Assembly (NCBI RefSeq): GCF_964199755.1
Contig: NC_133901.1
Location: 43,679,418 to 43,743,417, forward strand
Source of the DNA: Larus michahellis
Lineage: Eukaryota; Chordata; Aves; Charadriiformes; Laridae
Direction of reading: 5' to 3'
DNA length: 64,000 bases
Within the stretch, counting starts at the first letter, position 1; each line of letters begins with the position of its first letter. A model generated the notes under the pieces. It was not told the origin of the DNA. It did no database searches and worked only from the letters and a program-made list of their open reading frames with translations. Of the stretch, positions 1 through 12,818 are shown one piece after another. A program made the translations under genes and the position numbers.

Positions 1-2211
1 ACAATTCCAGACATCTTGAAGAAAAAAAATGGAAGCATTGAAAAAAATTATATACCTCTGCTAGCTATGTGCTGATCCAAACTAAACCATATTTACATCT
101 TCGAGAGTGAAAAATGTATTATTTGTATCATTTATTTATCACATAAAAAAATACCATGAGGTATATTTATGGTATGAATTCTTTAGTTTTGAATAAGAGA
201 CAAATATTCTTAGTATTAGAGATGGAGCTGAGCTGCATAATAAGGCATTAAAGTGCACTTTTTGCCCGTTGATGTCTCTTTTTAAGGATAGAAATTAAAA
301 TGTTGAAAATAGAAAGCATCAATATTCTTGAAGGTTATACCCAAAGGGCTCAGTAACAGTATGTAAATAGAGAATTAATGTCATAATGTAGATAAAAAAA
401 CCTCACATTTCTAGAGGAAAAAGCTTGGAAAGCAAATATGATGTGTGTATGTTTGTTCATTACAACTTAATTAGCACAGCACAATATTAAGGACCAAAAG
501 TAATGCTGAATATAAATTGTAGACTGTGTTTGCGGGTATATCTATACTTTATATATAGAGAGAGTAATTGCCAATACGATAAGTGTTGAAATAAAGACTG
601 TTGAAATGCTTCTGGGATTTAAGTGAAGCAGTAACATCTCCATTTTAAACCTTGCTTCAAAAATCTCTTTCACTATTTATTTCTGAGAAAAAAATAAATC
701 TGAACATAAAAGTTTGATTTAAATCTTTCTTCAACTTTCCAGTTCTTCTTTACTGAGTTGAGGGAGTGAAGAGAAGGAAGACGGGACATTTTCTGGAAGT
801 TTCTGCGTTTCTCACTTGTGTTTATTAAGAAGTGAAAGGCACCTGGGTGTTCAGAGGTATCACACGCAATAAATTGTTTAATGCAGGGAATAAATTACGG
901 ACTACACAATGTAGCTGACACCCCACAGATGGAAAGGCAGGTAATGATCCACACTGACAAGCCCGCACTGAATCTCTTCTAACCAATGTGGGGGGCAGTG
1001 GTACAAACTGTGTCACCAAAAGGCTTGTCTCCAGGAGGTGTGCAGCTCAGCTGTGCCGACCGAGACTGCCTGCCTGTGCCTCGGCAGCTCTATCTTAGGA
1101 TTGCTGAAACTCCCGGCGCTGTTGTCATTGCAACAGATCACGCAGCCCCTTTGATTTTGCTTTTCATGAGCAAGCAAGAGAGATTTTTTTTTTTCCCTTC
1201 TACTGTATCATTCACAAAATCTTTGTATTACATAGCCACACGCTACATGTTAAGGAATATTTAATCCTTGTTCAGTAAATACACTGCACAATACACTTTT
1301 GATATTTGTCTGCTAAAAACTCAGATTGAAATGGATGGGAAAGTACATGACACAGACCTCTCTCGTTTTGCACTAGCACTCACCATTGCATCAGACGATG
1401 CAGAATTAACCACAAAGGGTTAAAAAGAAACAAGCCACATGCCCCTCAAACATCTGAACAGACACTTATTTTCCAGACCCTACATGCAGTCAATTATCTG
1501 ATTCACATTGCTGGTCTGCTGTAGGATGTTTTGATGCCATTTTAACATTTTACTATAACTGATAGTAGCATGCTTCTAAAACAAGTGACCCCAGAGATAG
1601 CTATGGGCAAAATACGGAAAAGTAAAGAATATTTTTGGCTCTTATGGGTTAAGTAATATAGTCTGGCAGAGAGATGGTGATAGTACTTCAACAAGGAAGA
1701 TCAGAACACAATTATGCATGGCCAGAAATGTATTCAGTAATGATCCATCATGCTGTCTCTGGCTGCCTTACATGCAGAAAGATCATCTGCTTTAATCTTC
1801 CCAGTCTCCAGATCCACACAGAGCATCATATATTATGTAAAAAGGTACTCTGGGTGGCGGTATTGAGTTCACCATTGCAGCAAGCTTTATTATTGTAAGG
1901 GGTTTTTTGTGGTTCCCCCCGCAAGTATGCACTAGGCATACCCTTTCAGAAAAATCCTTTAAAGCCTTTCTGTCTCAAAGGAGAGGTCCTTGCTACCCAC
2001 TGTTTCTCCTCATATCATGCCACCTGCACCCACACACAGAGATGCTCGCTCCCCCACGCTCACGTCCACGCCTGCGTCCATCACTGCCTCTCTGCCGTGC
2101 TGCAGACCCGCTGAGATCCCTTCAGTGCAGAAAAGCAACAAGCACGATGCAGACTTTTTCAGTCCCCTTCTGGTTGAATGATTTCATAAATTCATCCTGG
2201 CTGGCACTTGA
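1..2211. other. AT-rich unique non-coding stretch
   Basis: No coding region, RNA gene or interspersed repeat is recognisable. The first 900 bases are strongly AT-rich, with a short TA run leading into GAGAGAGAG near 548-566 and an 11-T run at 1184-1194. Open frames here are under about 110 codons and resemble no family I know. Short exons cannot be excluded by reading alone. Confidence 0.6.
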
Positions 2212-2246
2212 ATTTTTATTTATTTATTTTTAAACAAAAAAAAATT
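2212..2246. repeat. (ATTT)n / A-run low-complexity tract
   Basis: About four imperfect ATTT units are followed by a short spacer and a nine-A run. It is too short and irregular to be a transposon tail that can be assigned to an element. Confidence 0.7.
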
Positions 2247-2382
2247 AATCTCTACTGGATACTGTGCATGTGTGGTACAGAAAAACACTGTCCCTTCAGC
2301 AGAATTCCAGGGAGGGTTTACCACTGAACCAACCGCATTTTCTGCGAGCAAGTATTCTTGACAACAGTGTGTGCAAAAAGGA

Positions 2383-2401
2383 GGGGCTGGGCGGGAGGGG
2401 G
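2383..2401 (+). other. Canonical G-quadruplex motif
   Basis: Four G runs (4, 3, 3 and 5 G) are separated by loops of 2, 1 and 1 bases, which fits the G3+N1-7 rule with very short loops. By known in-vitro rules this is among the more stable layouts. Folding in the cell and any function are not shown by the sequence. No gene start is visible beside it. Confidence 0.75.
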
Positions 2402-5400
2402 AAGACAGTCTTGGGCTCATTACGGGCTTCTCTCTCACCCAAAGTCCAGTAGCTGCTGCAACAGAAGGACAGGGAACCTGACAGATGCCTGTCTGCTTCC
2501 AGAGGACTTGGGGACAGATCCTCATGTGGAGTAAACGGACACAGTTCCCTGGGAGTGCAAAGCATTATACCATGCTACACCTGGTGAGGAGCTGGCTTAA
2601 GTTCTTGCTTCTTTTTCTCCTGAGCCACATAAATTTACTTGACATATCGCTAAAATTGCTTGTGAGGGCAGAGTGCGGCTTCATTTACTTCTACAGAGTT
2701 GCCCCAGATTTTCAAGGAGAGGAGAGTACTCCAGTGCCCGACTCCTCACTGGCTTGGATCATTTTTGCCTGTGCGTAAATGAAACAATCTACCTTCGCGC
2801 CCACATGGGATGAATGGAAGTGACTTGCCAGGGGCTGGAGCACCGTGGAGCCGGGCTCAGAGCCACACATGCTGAAACGCAGACGCTGCCAGGCTTCCTA
2901 CCTGCCTCCTGCAACAAGGACAGCTTGACTTGGGAGCTGGGTTTTTATGGTTGTTGTTGTTATATTAGCAGGGAGCTAAAGGCTCCTGAGAGACTGTTTA
3001 TAGAAAGTGCTTTTGAATGTATGCTTCAGCATAGATAGCTCCCATTTAAAACTGAAGATGGACCTTTTATCAAAAGATGTGACAGGCTATCTTAAGGGTA
3101 ACTGTCACAGGTGGAGATATAAAAAGAAGAAAAAACCCTTTTCTCTGTTGTTTCGGTTTTCTTGTAATTTTACCAAGCATTTAGAGGGTGAGATAATGTC
3201 AGATACATCTGTCTTTGGCATTTTTAGGTATGTATCACCTTGGAATGTAAGTGCTCAGGCAATATCTGGTAACACCCTGAAATATTTCCATCTCCTTAAG
3301 TTTCTCTCTCCTCTTTCTTTTATTTAATTCCATATGAGTTCAAGTAACTTCTGATTTTGCATTTACGTAGATCTGATGTACAGGGAAAAAAAAAAAAGGT
3401 AGCTTTCTCCAAATTAGCAGTTGGTAATAACTTGACCCGTATAGTTCAAATCTCTAAGTCAGGATGAGCACTGAAATAGGAACCAAGGAATACATGCTCA
3501 TAATTTTCTGAGTATAAAAAAAGTATTTCCAATGATCATATCATTGTTACTTCGCTTGTGTCCTCTGTTCATCGAAGGGAGTATCTGGAAGCCTATCTGT
3601 CCGTAAAATTATACAGAACAATAAGCCCACTTGAACGTAATGATCAAATGTCAGTACAAGACCACTACCAGAAGGGTTATTGTGCCCTCACATGAGGAGC
3701 CATCTGACTCCTATACAAAAGGAAAAATGAACAAGCCTCCCAGAACCCCCCACCATGCCATAACATACCAAAATCCCAGCAATGCTGCTGAGAGGGAGAA
3801 GAACATCTAGCAGAGGATTAAGTTCCCTAGACCTGAAAACTCTGCCCCCAGGATGCAGCACAGCAGGACAGGCAGAGGGAGATCTCTCTGATACTGCAAA
3901 GATGACTGTCATTCAAAAGGAGATCAGAGTCTGTTCAGCTAGTCCTTTTCAGGTGAATGCATGCAAGCTCTTCCAACTCACTAGAAGCTGTGTGGAGACT
4001 CAGTTGGATATATCATTTTAAATTTGGTGTTCTGCTAACACAACAGCACGGCTGCCAACTGGCTCGGAGTATGGGTCAAGCGCGCTCACATCAAACAGAA
4101 ATCAAATGGCTTAAAGCAGACAAGAGACAAATGGCCCAGATATGAACACGCCTTTGAAATCTGCAGTGTTTGAGTTTTAGACCTTAACTTGGCCTATCAA
4201 AACATAAATAACTCTTGGCACCTTTGGTTTGGATCCAAACCATCCTAAAGTACACAGATTTTGAGCAGAACTTTGAAATGGAAACTGTTAGCAACTGAGT
4301 AAGCTAGATAACATACACATGTAATCATCAGGGCAGGGACACCACCAGGTGACTACTGTAGGTCCTTTCCTGACGTATGTACTGCAACTTTTTCTTTGTT
4401 GAATTCTACATTGCCCATGTCTTTGATTAGTTACAGCTGTTACTGCACAAATTGCCTGGCTTCATCCTCCCTCCTGTGTTTGACAAAATGGCCGTCCTGC
4501 AGAAAGCATATAAAAAGTCACGTTTGTGATGCCAGTAACATCTTTATTTGAAAATAAGCCTCTAGCCAAAGAAGTGCTGGTCTGCTAGTGAGTTTTAACC
4601 TCAGTTATTCATTTCCATCTCTTGCCTAAAGCGTTTAGCCTTGGCTTATTTGCAGAGAAAAGGCTTCAGTAAACTCTGAGGAGTACTCTGGGTGAGGAAA
4701 AGAGAAGAAACTCACTTCTTCAAAATCTTGAATTCAGGCACACTGCTGTTTCCCTTTTCCCAGGGATGACATCTGCTTATGGGCTGACTTGGTCCCTACC
4801 TTCTGGGCAGAGCACTTAGCAGTGTTACACCTGCATAACAACAGGGCATGAGCAAAACCTAAGACTGTAGTTACAGACCTAATCTTCTTATAAAAAAATT
4901 ATATGACTTAACACCACCTTCTGCACAGAGGAGGCAATACTGTTTTAGTTTTCAAAGAAAATCCCACATAGAGCGATCTGAACTCACCCTTCAAGATCTC
5001 CAAGAGCAGCCAACGCATGTGACACCCAGTGTCACAGGGGAGCCACAAATTGCTGGCTGAACCAGGGAGCAAGGAAGGGGAGTCAGAGAACTTTAACCCC
5101 AAATAATCAACACAGATGACTCTTTCTGCCATTAAACTCAGTAACAATGTGCAACAGCAAAAGCTCAAGTTCATTTTAGGTCAGTTATGAATACAGCACG
5201 AAACAGAAGTAAGTATATTTGGATGTACTGTACAAATGGGAAAACAGAGATACTTAAGTGGGCATGGCTGGTCTCTCCCTATATAAATGATACATCATAA
5301 GATCCAAGTTTCAATGTTCAAAGATAAAGAGGTAATTCTTTTAAAAGATGTTAGATGACACTAAACAAGAAAGCTAGTCCATCTCAAAACTTCAAGTGTT

Positions 5401-5838
5401 TCTCCCTATGAAAACCTCAAGAGTGCAATAAACACCCCTCATAACGAGCAGAAATCCACGCTATTACTAAGAGAGTAAAATGCCATACTTAATATATTGT
5501 ACAAACTTAAAAATTATAAAGTACTGGGCTGATGCGTGAGCCTTTCTGCTCCAGAATGGATCTCCCCATTTTTGTTCTCTCAAACACAGTGAGGCACTGG
5601 GATTTCCCATTGATGTTTGTCTGTGGCACACGGTGCACTTGGTTGACCTGAAAGCTCACATGGCAGAAACCCTAACTAAGGTGGACAAAGGGTTACTTCA
5701 GTAACATGCATTTTTGTATTACGCTTGGCTTAACATAGGCTATTTTCTTCAGCTTGGGGAAAGAGAAGTAATGAATTAAAAACTGCAAGCATAGTGATGA
5801 AGCACTTCATTTACCCTAAGCCTCACTGTATTCACTCA
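2402..5838. other. Unique non-coding stretch
   Basis: No gene or known repeat is recognisable. It contains a short (GTT)n run near 2949-2963 and a 13-A run at 3386-3398. Open frames up to about 106 codons are scattered on both strands, without domain-like translations. Confidence 0.6.
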
Positions 5839-5868
5839 AGGCCCTACTAGAGTAGGCCCTACAGTACT
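5839..5868 (+). repeat. 15-bp imperfect tandem duplication
   Basis: Two adjacent 15-base units both begin AGGCCCTAC and diverge in their last six bases. The duplication abuts and overlaps the start of the hairpin at 5865-5893, so the two may have arisen in one slippage or template-switch event (inference). Confidence 0.6.
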
Positions 5869-5893
5869 CTTGTAGCGACATGCTACAAGAGTA
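5865..5893. repeat. Perfect 12-bp inverted repeat (hairpin)
   Basis: The arm TACTCTTGTAGC (5865-5876) is exactly complementary to 5882-5893, with the five-base loop GACAT. Pairing does not extend beyond the arms. It is too short for a typical microRNA precursor, and no tRNA-like boxes are present. Confidence 0.85.
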
Positions 5894-8543
5894 GCACGTT
5901 GCCACCTTTCAGTCAGTTCTCATCACAGGGTATATTAAGTTCACACTGCCTTAGATACTTCATCAGTACTTAACTGGGAAAAAACTTTCATCATCACATG
6001 GAGAAATCACAAGGTGAGTACTATTAAAAACTCTGGTCAACGTGGAACACATGATGGTATGTCCAGCAACACAGGAACTAAAAAGTATGGGTTACGTGCC
6101 TGAAGCCTGATATTGGACTTCATTGTACTATTCCAAACATTTATGATTTAATCAAGGTACTTCTCCTTTAGAGGCTAGGGCAAGTGAGAGACCATAACAA
6201 ACCCAGACAATACCAGGAGATCAGTAACCTTTACATCTGCCCAGACAGCAACACAGGTCATTTGTACAGTGAAAGAAACTGAAAACAAGCAGCAAAACCT
6301 GTTGCGTTCACCTAAATGAAGGACTGGATCCATTATTTTTCCGGTGTTTACCAAGCTAGATTGCATGTATATATTTTACACGCTATCTGGTACACCAGTT
6401 GGAAGCTGCTGTCCTCTAGGAAGAGGAGTCAAGTATCTTCTCTGTCTATCATTGTTTCTAATGATGGGGTCAGATGTTAAAATACTCATGCTGGAGCACT
6501 GCCTGCTTGAAGTACGTTCATTATGGATATCATCTGGCCAGTGGCCAGGGCTCGATAAAGGTCAGCTGACCTTCCAGAGAATACTTCAGGCAGCAGAGGT
6601 AGCAAGGAGAAACAAACCCCCACAAATTTCACAATTCTTTTACTAGGAGCATTTGGCAGGAGATTAAAATACTGGTTTTTGGGAGGAAACACTTTCCCTG
6701 CAAAAACTCTCAGAGTCAAAGTTCTAGGAAACCACCGTTCTGGCAAAGGAAGGTTCTTTATAAAGCATTACTAACAGGCAAGGATTGCACAGGGATGTAA
6801 GGATGTATATACGAAATCTACTTCTTACCTGGAGTGGAACAGGAACCTGAGGAGAATGACTGCCTGAGTTTAGCTCTCGATAACAGAGGAGGGGTGCAGC
6901 TTGCTGAGCGTTTGGGAGGCAAAGCCATTCTGCTCTGCCTACGCCTGCCCAGAGCCTGCCAAGATCAGCGCAGTGACTCCCATTGACCGTGGGAGGCAGT
7001 AACCCATGGATCCAAATGAGTGGTGCTCTTCCAAAGAGGCATTGTTTTAATGCAATATAAGCAGTAAAATAAAAAGCAGTAACAGAGTAAGTTAATTCTA
7101 CTTTTAGAAACAATTACGTTCATGCAACAGCAATCGCCCATACCTGAAAGATTCAAGTGCTGTTTAGGTGCATTTCTAGCGCCTGTATAGTACTGTTAAT
7201 TTAATTCTCTCAGTGTGGCATTTGGATATCGTTCTGAAGCGCCCAGTTTTAAAGAGAGCTGAGGACAGTGTACCTCATATAAGAAGAAATTTTTGTAAAA
7301 GAAGTCTTGCTTTTTCTGCAAACTGAGATTTGCATGCATATGCACAAAGATCCAACCACATTATGGATGGGGAAGGCAAAGGGATATACAGCTGTGGCAC
7401 CACATCTGGAGACACGTGCTCCAACAGACACTTAAGAGAAGGGAGGAAAGCCCTCAAACTTTCTAATAATCTGCCCGGAACTAGCAAGTGTATTCTTTCC
7501 AGAGTTGGAGACTGCATGTGCAAATCTCACTAGGCAATGACACCAAGAAGTATCTAGGATATAGAAGCATCTAGAAAAAAAAAGAAATCAGAAGCATTTA
7601 CTAATTGCCAGACATCCAGGAGGCATGGCAGGGTCTTTCCTATTTGAGATGTCTCTCAATCATCTCCACCATCTTTCTAGCTTTTTTTCAGTAGAAAAGA
7701 TAAACTAACTAAATTACAGTTTGGTCACTGAAGGATGACAGAGACCCAAACTGTCGTAACAGGCAAATGATTACAACAGCAAAAGACCACAATAATTGTT
7801 ATTGCTATCACTATCACACAAAGTTGAGCACTCTGCCAGCATTGCAACAAAACATACGTTCTTTACAGGGCATTCTGAATGAAATCTTCACTGTGTTCTC
7901 CTTTTTCCATGTATGCCAGTAGAAACTCAATGGTTTCAATTAACAGCCACTTGATTTGGGAGGGCAAAGCCTTGAAAACCTCCCTCCCATTTTGCCGTAT
8001 TCATTGGGACCAGGTTTCACTCTGTTCCAAACAACAGAGCACAATGAAGCATTTGTAAATGCACTCTATCTTTTGTAAATAAATCTGACAGCATTAGAGA
8101 TAAATCCACAGTCCCTTGAGGGCGAGATCAGTGCACAGTTGCATGCTTGTATGAGACTACACCTACCATTAGTCTGAAAAATCGGAACCTACTGACATAA
8201 TGGGTAGTTGTGATCAAGGCGGAATAAAGCTTTCTACCCAGTTCCTAAATTTTTCTGTCACTGTTAATCATCTCTGTTTGGAACAATGTTTCTTGTTTAC
8301 TAGCAAACAACTGCCTGTAGACGGGCTAAATATTTCTCTATCAACGCTACAGTACACTCATACCAGGATTCAAGCCTGAACTGCCAGCGAGAGAGATGCT
8401 CTTTCTCCCTTCTCTCTCCCACAAACTCAGTGTGCCTTCTGTAAAGCTGTCTTTCCCCAGCACAGACCAGCAGGTCTTGTCTGTCTAAGGACCCTCTCCT
8501 AAGGGTCTCCTGTTTCCTTTACACAGGCTTGAATTCACGAGTG
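5894..8543. other. Unique non-coding stretch
   Basis: No gene or interspersed repeat is recognisable. The longest open frame, at 6724-7113 on the minus strand, is about 129 codons and has no recognisable domain. Base composition is unremarkable. Confidence 0.6.
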
Positions 8544-8563
8544 CCCGCCCCTCCTCCCCCCCC
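8544..8563 (-). other. C-rich tract; possible minus-strand G-quadruplex
   Basis: Runs of 3, 4 and 8 C are separated by one G and by TCCT. On the minus strand this fits a G4 pattern only if the eight-base run supplies two G tracts. It is weaker than the motif at 2383. Confidence 0.45.
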
Positions 8564-9811
8564 TCCACTAAGCGAGCACAATTAATCAGCTTGACGAGAG
8601 GTTGCCAACACCTGCTGAGGTGCACTGCCAAGGTCACAGCCCTGCTGTGCATCCTGATGGGGAGAGAGAAAAGCACAGGGTGTTACTCCGGTGAAAGACG
8701 GAGGTTTGAAACTCTGCTTCTTGCAGGTGGTGTGCTGCAGGTATCCATCTTCCTGCTTTCACTGAACTGCGCTGATAAACAACCCACCTCAGAGCTGGAG
8801 GAGGACAGTGGAAGAGTAAAACTGAAACAGAGTACAGCTGATGTTATAATGGCAGCTCTCTGGCAGCTGCCTTTGGAGGTTAATTACCTTTCTAAAGAGT
8901 AACGATTCATCTTTTCGCCCATACCATAATATCCTGCAATGCTAATTTTCATTTTGAAGACAGGAAAACTAATGACAGAGAAAAGGTTTAATATATGTAA
9001 CTCAAAAGAAAGAATAAGTTTGCCATAACAAGCAACTAGACTCCATCAATAAAAACTCATACCAAAAGATCACAACTCAGACTATTCCCAGAACATAAAT
9101 ATTTCCTAGGATACACCATCATTAGCAAAACCCATCAAGCTTTTGTTTCAATAAACAGCACCTGCCAGGAGCATCTTCTCTGAAACAGACAATATTAAAC
9201 AAAATTTACTCTCTTATTTATTAAAGAGGCAGACTTCTGAGCTGGTGCCTCAGGAGTCTTCTGAAAGCTTTAAAAAACAGAACGAAGCCTTTTGAAAGAG
9301 GCTCATCTCATTTGATGCAGAACTTTCTGTCTTAAATACTCTAGCAGGTGTTACGAAAGCACTAATGTTCTGGACCTGCTGAATAACATTTTATAAAAAG
9401 CCCCCTTACTCCTGAATCCCTCAGCTATACTGAGCAACTACACAGCCACCTTCCTGTCTTCGCAACAGGGAGTAACTCTCACGTTACTGCTGTTTAAAGA
9501 AAGTAAATGGACTGTGGAAAGCCAGCTGTGAAGGGACTTGGGTATGGCGGCTTTGGTGCAGGAGCAACATGTTCTCTCCACACCCTAGCTTAGCTGTGAG
9601 ACTAATGGCCAGCCCTAGCCAGATCCTTGGGATCCCAACAGGCTGCCTCTAGAAGAGAGGAAAATGGCACCTAGGAAAGTCTCTTTCCCCCCTCCCTGCG
9701 AGATGCACAGAAATAAGCAGAGCAAGGCATAAGCAGACCCAGCATAACTCCTACTCTTGGCAGGGGCTGAACCAGTGATCCCAAAATGCAGGGTTCCTTC
9801 TCTCATGACCA
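8564..9811. other. Unique non-coding stretch
   Basis: No coding or RNA gene is supported and no CR1 fragment is seen. The sequence is AT-rich from about 8900 to 9400. Confidence 0.6.
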
Positions 9812-9862
9812 ATTCCATAGATTATGGACCTATTTTTGGTCTATTCCATAGACCTATTTTTG
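9812..9862 (+). repeat. Imperfect tandem duplication
   Basis: ATTCCATAG and ACCTATTTTTG occur in this order twice. In the first copy (9812-9838) they are split by seven extra bases; in the second (9843-9862) they are joined directly. The pattern is that of a local duplication with a small insertion or deletion. Confidence 0.75.
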
Positions 9863-9936
9863 TACTCATTGCCTCGTTAAAACACTCATTAGGTTCTCTT
9901 CTGCTCACTCTTACCCTGACTATTTGGTGGCGTCTT

Positions 9937-9957
9937 AAAAAAAAAAAAAAAAAAAAA
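9937..9957 (+). repeat. Poly-A run (21 A)
   Basis: Uninterrupted A run. No processed-gene-like sequence or target-site duplication is visible next to it, so it is treated as a simple repeat rather than a retrocopy tail. Confidence 0.85.
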
Positions 9958-12734
9958 TCAGCAGCCAAAACATAATGCACCTCATGACACAACATTTCCT
10001 CAAGTCAAATAAACATAGGCAGAACGATATCAGGTTTTCCCCCAGGCTTGTGTTTTTTGGATGAGTACGTTCTGTCCTCGCTGCGCTGCTTTTGTGCTGT
10101 ACAGCTCCATGGCTGAAGGGCATTGGGGTGTTTATGTTTTTAAAGAGTCAGATGAAAAACAAAGTCATCTTTAGAGCACCTTTGAAATACCTTTTTCCAA
10201 CTCACTCTAGCCATGCTGAAATAACCACTGCAATACCACAAGCAAACTGCTTTACCTTTTCAGATGCTGGAGCAGCAGGAGTGAAATGTCCTCTAACTCA
10301 CAGCTGAAAATGATAGAAAAAAAAATCAATGCAAACTTAGTGAAGAGAAGGCAGTGCCATTACAAGAAAGTCATTTTTAGGCTCTCCTGTGGTACTAGCT
10401 TCCAGAAAGCAAGACACAGCATGTGGTGGGTAATGCTCTGCCAATTAAAAAATGTTATGTCAAATATTCCCATTAGGAATGTATTTTAAATTAAATGTGA
10501 TATATGTAGAGAAGCTGGAAAGATCTGGTGTCACATCCAAATACTTCCCTGGATTTTCATAGCAAGCAGGTTAAGGCCAGACCTGTACCCCTGAGAAAAC
10601 AAAAAAAAAAAAAAAAAAAGCAAAAGCCAAACATTTCAGTAGTGCCTACTGATTTTCTCTGCCTCAGGATTCATTGGTCCCTGCCAGGGTGACATCAGCA
10701 GCGTCAGTGCTGTCCCATCAGCCGTACTCCAAGGCCTCTCTGACCTGCTACTTCTGCGCATCTGGACCTGGGTGACCAGATCATGACAGACAGAGCCAAC
10801 AGCGCTGTGAAGAACAAAACCCAGACTCCCCAGATTCTGTAGTAACTAAGAAAGCTGAGCCACAGCTCATGTGTCTTTGCAAGATGTTTTTCAGAAGGAT
10901 GTTTCAGCCCCAGCACAGCAGTGATGCTTGCTTCGGATGCTGCTTTCATAACATTTTAAAATGGTCTGACTTCCTTCATGGGCCTGTGAGTCAACGGGTC
11001 TCCTTTCTGAGGCACACGGGAACAGCAGCAGAGACTTCCCCAGCATTAACTCTTTCCAATTTTGGACACACTCCAAATATAACAGATAGGAGCTTTCATC
11101 TAGCTCTGCAAATGGATTAGCAAGCAGCAGCTCCCGAGTATTTTAAATTCAAGTGATATTAAACTCAGGTTAAACTCACTGCTGCAGAAAGTCAATAACG
11201 TTTCCCCATCTTGATTTTTTCTTTCCTCTCATTTCATTCCTCTCCTACAGCTGCTGCAGGGATACTGACTGCAGTTGGCAGTATAACCTTACTTATGACA
11301 TGCTCAGGAACAGATGTTTTTCTTCACATCTACCCCTCCTCTCCTACCTTTGGAGCCGAATAATGAGATACTGTGCAGCTCCGGTTCAGAGCATGGTTAT
11401 TAAACAGCTAGGGAAAATGATGCTGGCGTGGCAAACTGTGTATCGCTGAATTACTATGAAACATGGTGATGAGAAAATAGATTTGCTTTGAAGGAGAAAA
11501 ATGGCCTGTTTTCAGTCAAGAGCTCTTTCCTGTTAACCAGCCCAGCCCATCAGCGAAGTATTAGATAGTGCACACAGCAATTCGTAGGCCGCATAGAGGG
11601 CAGCTGTTTGTGCCTAGAAGCTGTCACATACCTCCCTAGGTGGATGTATCTACCTAAGGGCCATTCACATGATGAAGAATTTATGAGCTGTGATTACTGG
11701 AGATTTGTTGTTTGGTCTTTTTTTTCCCTGCTACTCTTTAGAGCAAAATAACACTAAGAGTTTTCCCGCAGTTTCCCCTGTGCAGGATGTTGATTAAAGC
11801 CCTGTAGCTCAAAGGAGAAAGTCTCACCAGATCCCTCCTGTATGCCCATTCTTGACAGGCAGAGCATTGCTTTCCAAAGACACTGGCTAATTGCTTTGCT
11901 CTGAAGGTTATTTTGCATTCCATGGAAAATGACTGCACCAAAGGGAGAGAAAGGCTGACTTGGATAAGGCCCTTCGTATCTAGCCTGAGCACACAAACTT
12001 TTGGGAAATCTCTCATGTCTCTATCCCTGCTGCTACAGGAAATCAATCACCCGCAATAGTGCGGCCTTTAGGTAATTGTATGAGGTTCCGTGATATAGGA
12101 CATTTAATTTTCTTCGGTGAAGGGTGTGCTGATGGAAGCTGTCTTAGCAGAACCTCCGTGATGCTCCTTGACAGAAGCAAGCAGGAAATGGTGGCCTCCT
12201 GCTTCCTCACCTAGCAGGGAAACTCAAGAAGTCCACGAGCAGGAAAAACGTGGGCCTTCCTGTTCCTAGAATGCCGGCTGTGTCACTACTGCCAGGGAAA
12301 GCTGCTCAATGACAACACAACATATAGGATCACGGGGCTTTTCTAATTCTCCCCCTTTCCTGACAGATGGCCACAGACCTAGATCCTTCTGTCCTGTATC
12401 CCAGGACCGTGCATGGAGACTGTCTGTAGCTTCTCTGGTCCCTAGGACTATCCAGGAGAGCAGGAGGGAAGCTTGAAGAGCAAGTTTTAAACTTGAGTGA
12501 AATAAGCAAATTAATTGGAAGATTTTTATCCCCACTCTCAGTCCTGTGACACTGGTACACAACACAAAGAAGAATGTAGTTGCAGGATGCAGCCATCACT
12601 ACATCGTCTCTCTCTCACACCTATTGTGATCTCTGGCACTGTATTTTCAGGGTGCTTCCTAACTATGTGCACCTTCCCACCTGTAAGCTAAGGGCAGCTC
12701 TGATAACAGTAAGTGTCTTGTTAAATGCTATACA
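9958..12734. other. Unique non-coding stretch with one poly-A run
   Basis: Contains a 19-A run at 10601-10619 and otherwise unique sequence. Open frames up to about 102 codons (11738-12046, minus) have no recognisable homology. No gene is supported. Confidence 0.6.
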
Positions 12735-12818
12735 GGAGGTGTAGCCCAGGGCAGGGGGGTTGGAACTAGATGATCTTTAAGATCCCTTCCAACCCGAACC
12801 ATTCTATGATTCTGTGAG
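12735..12818 (+). mobile_element. CR1 LINE, 3' end fragment (plus)
   Basis: Reads as the CR1 3' terminus: a six-G run followed by TTGGAACTAGATGATC, then CCCTTCCAACCC, then two octamers ATTCTATG and ATTCTGTG. Only about 80 bases of 3' UTR remain, with no ORF2, as expected of the heavy 5' truncation usual for CR1. The GGAACTAG form differs from the copies at 13.9 and 63.1 kb, so it belongs to a different subfamily (inference). The 5' boundary is approximate. Confidence 0.88.
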
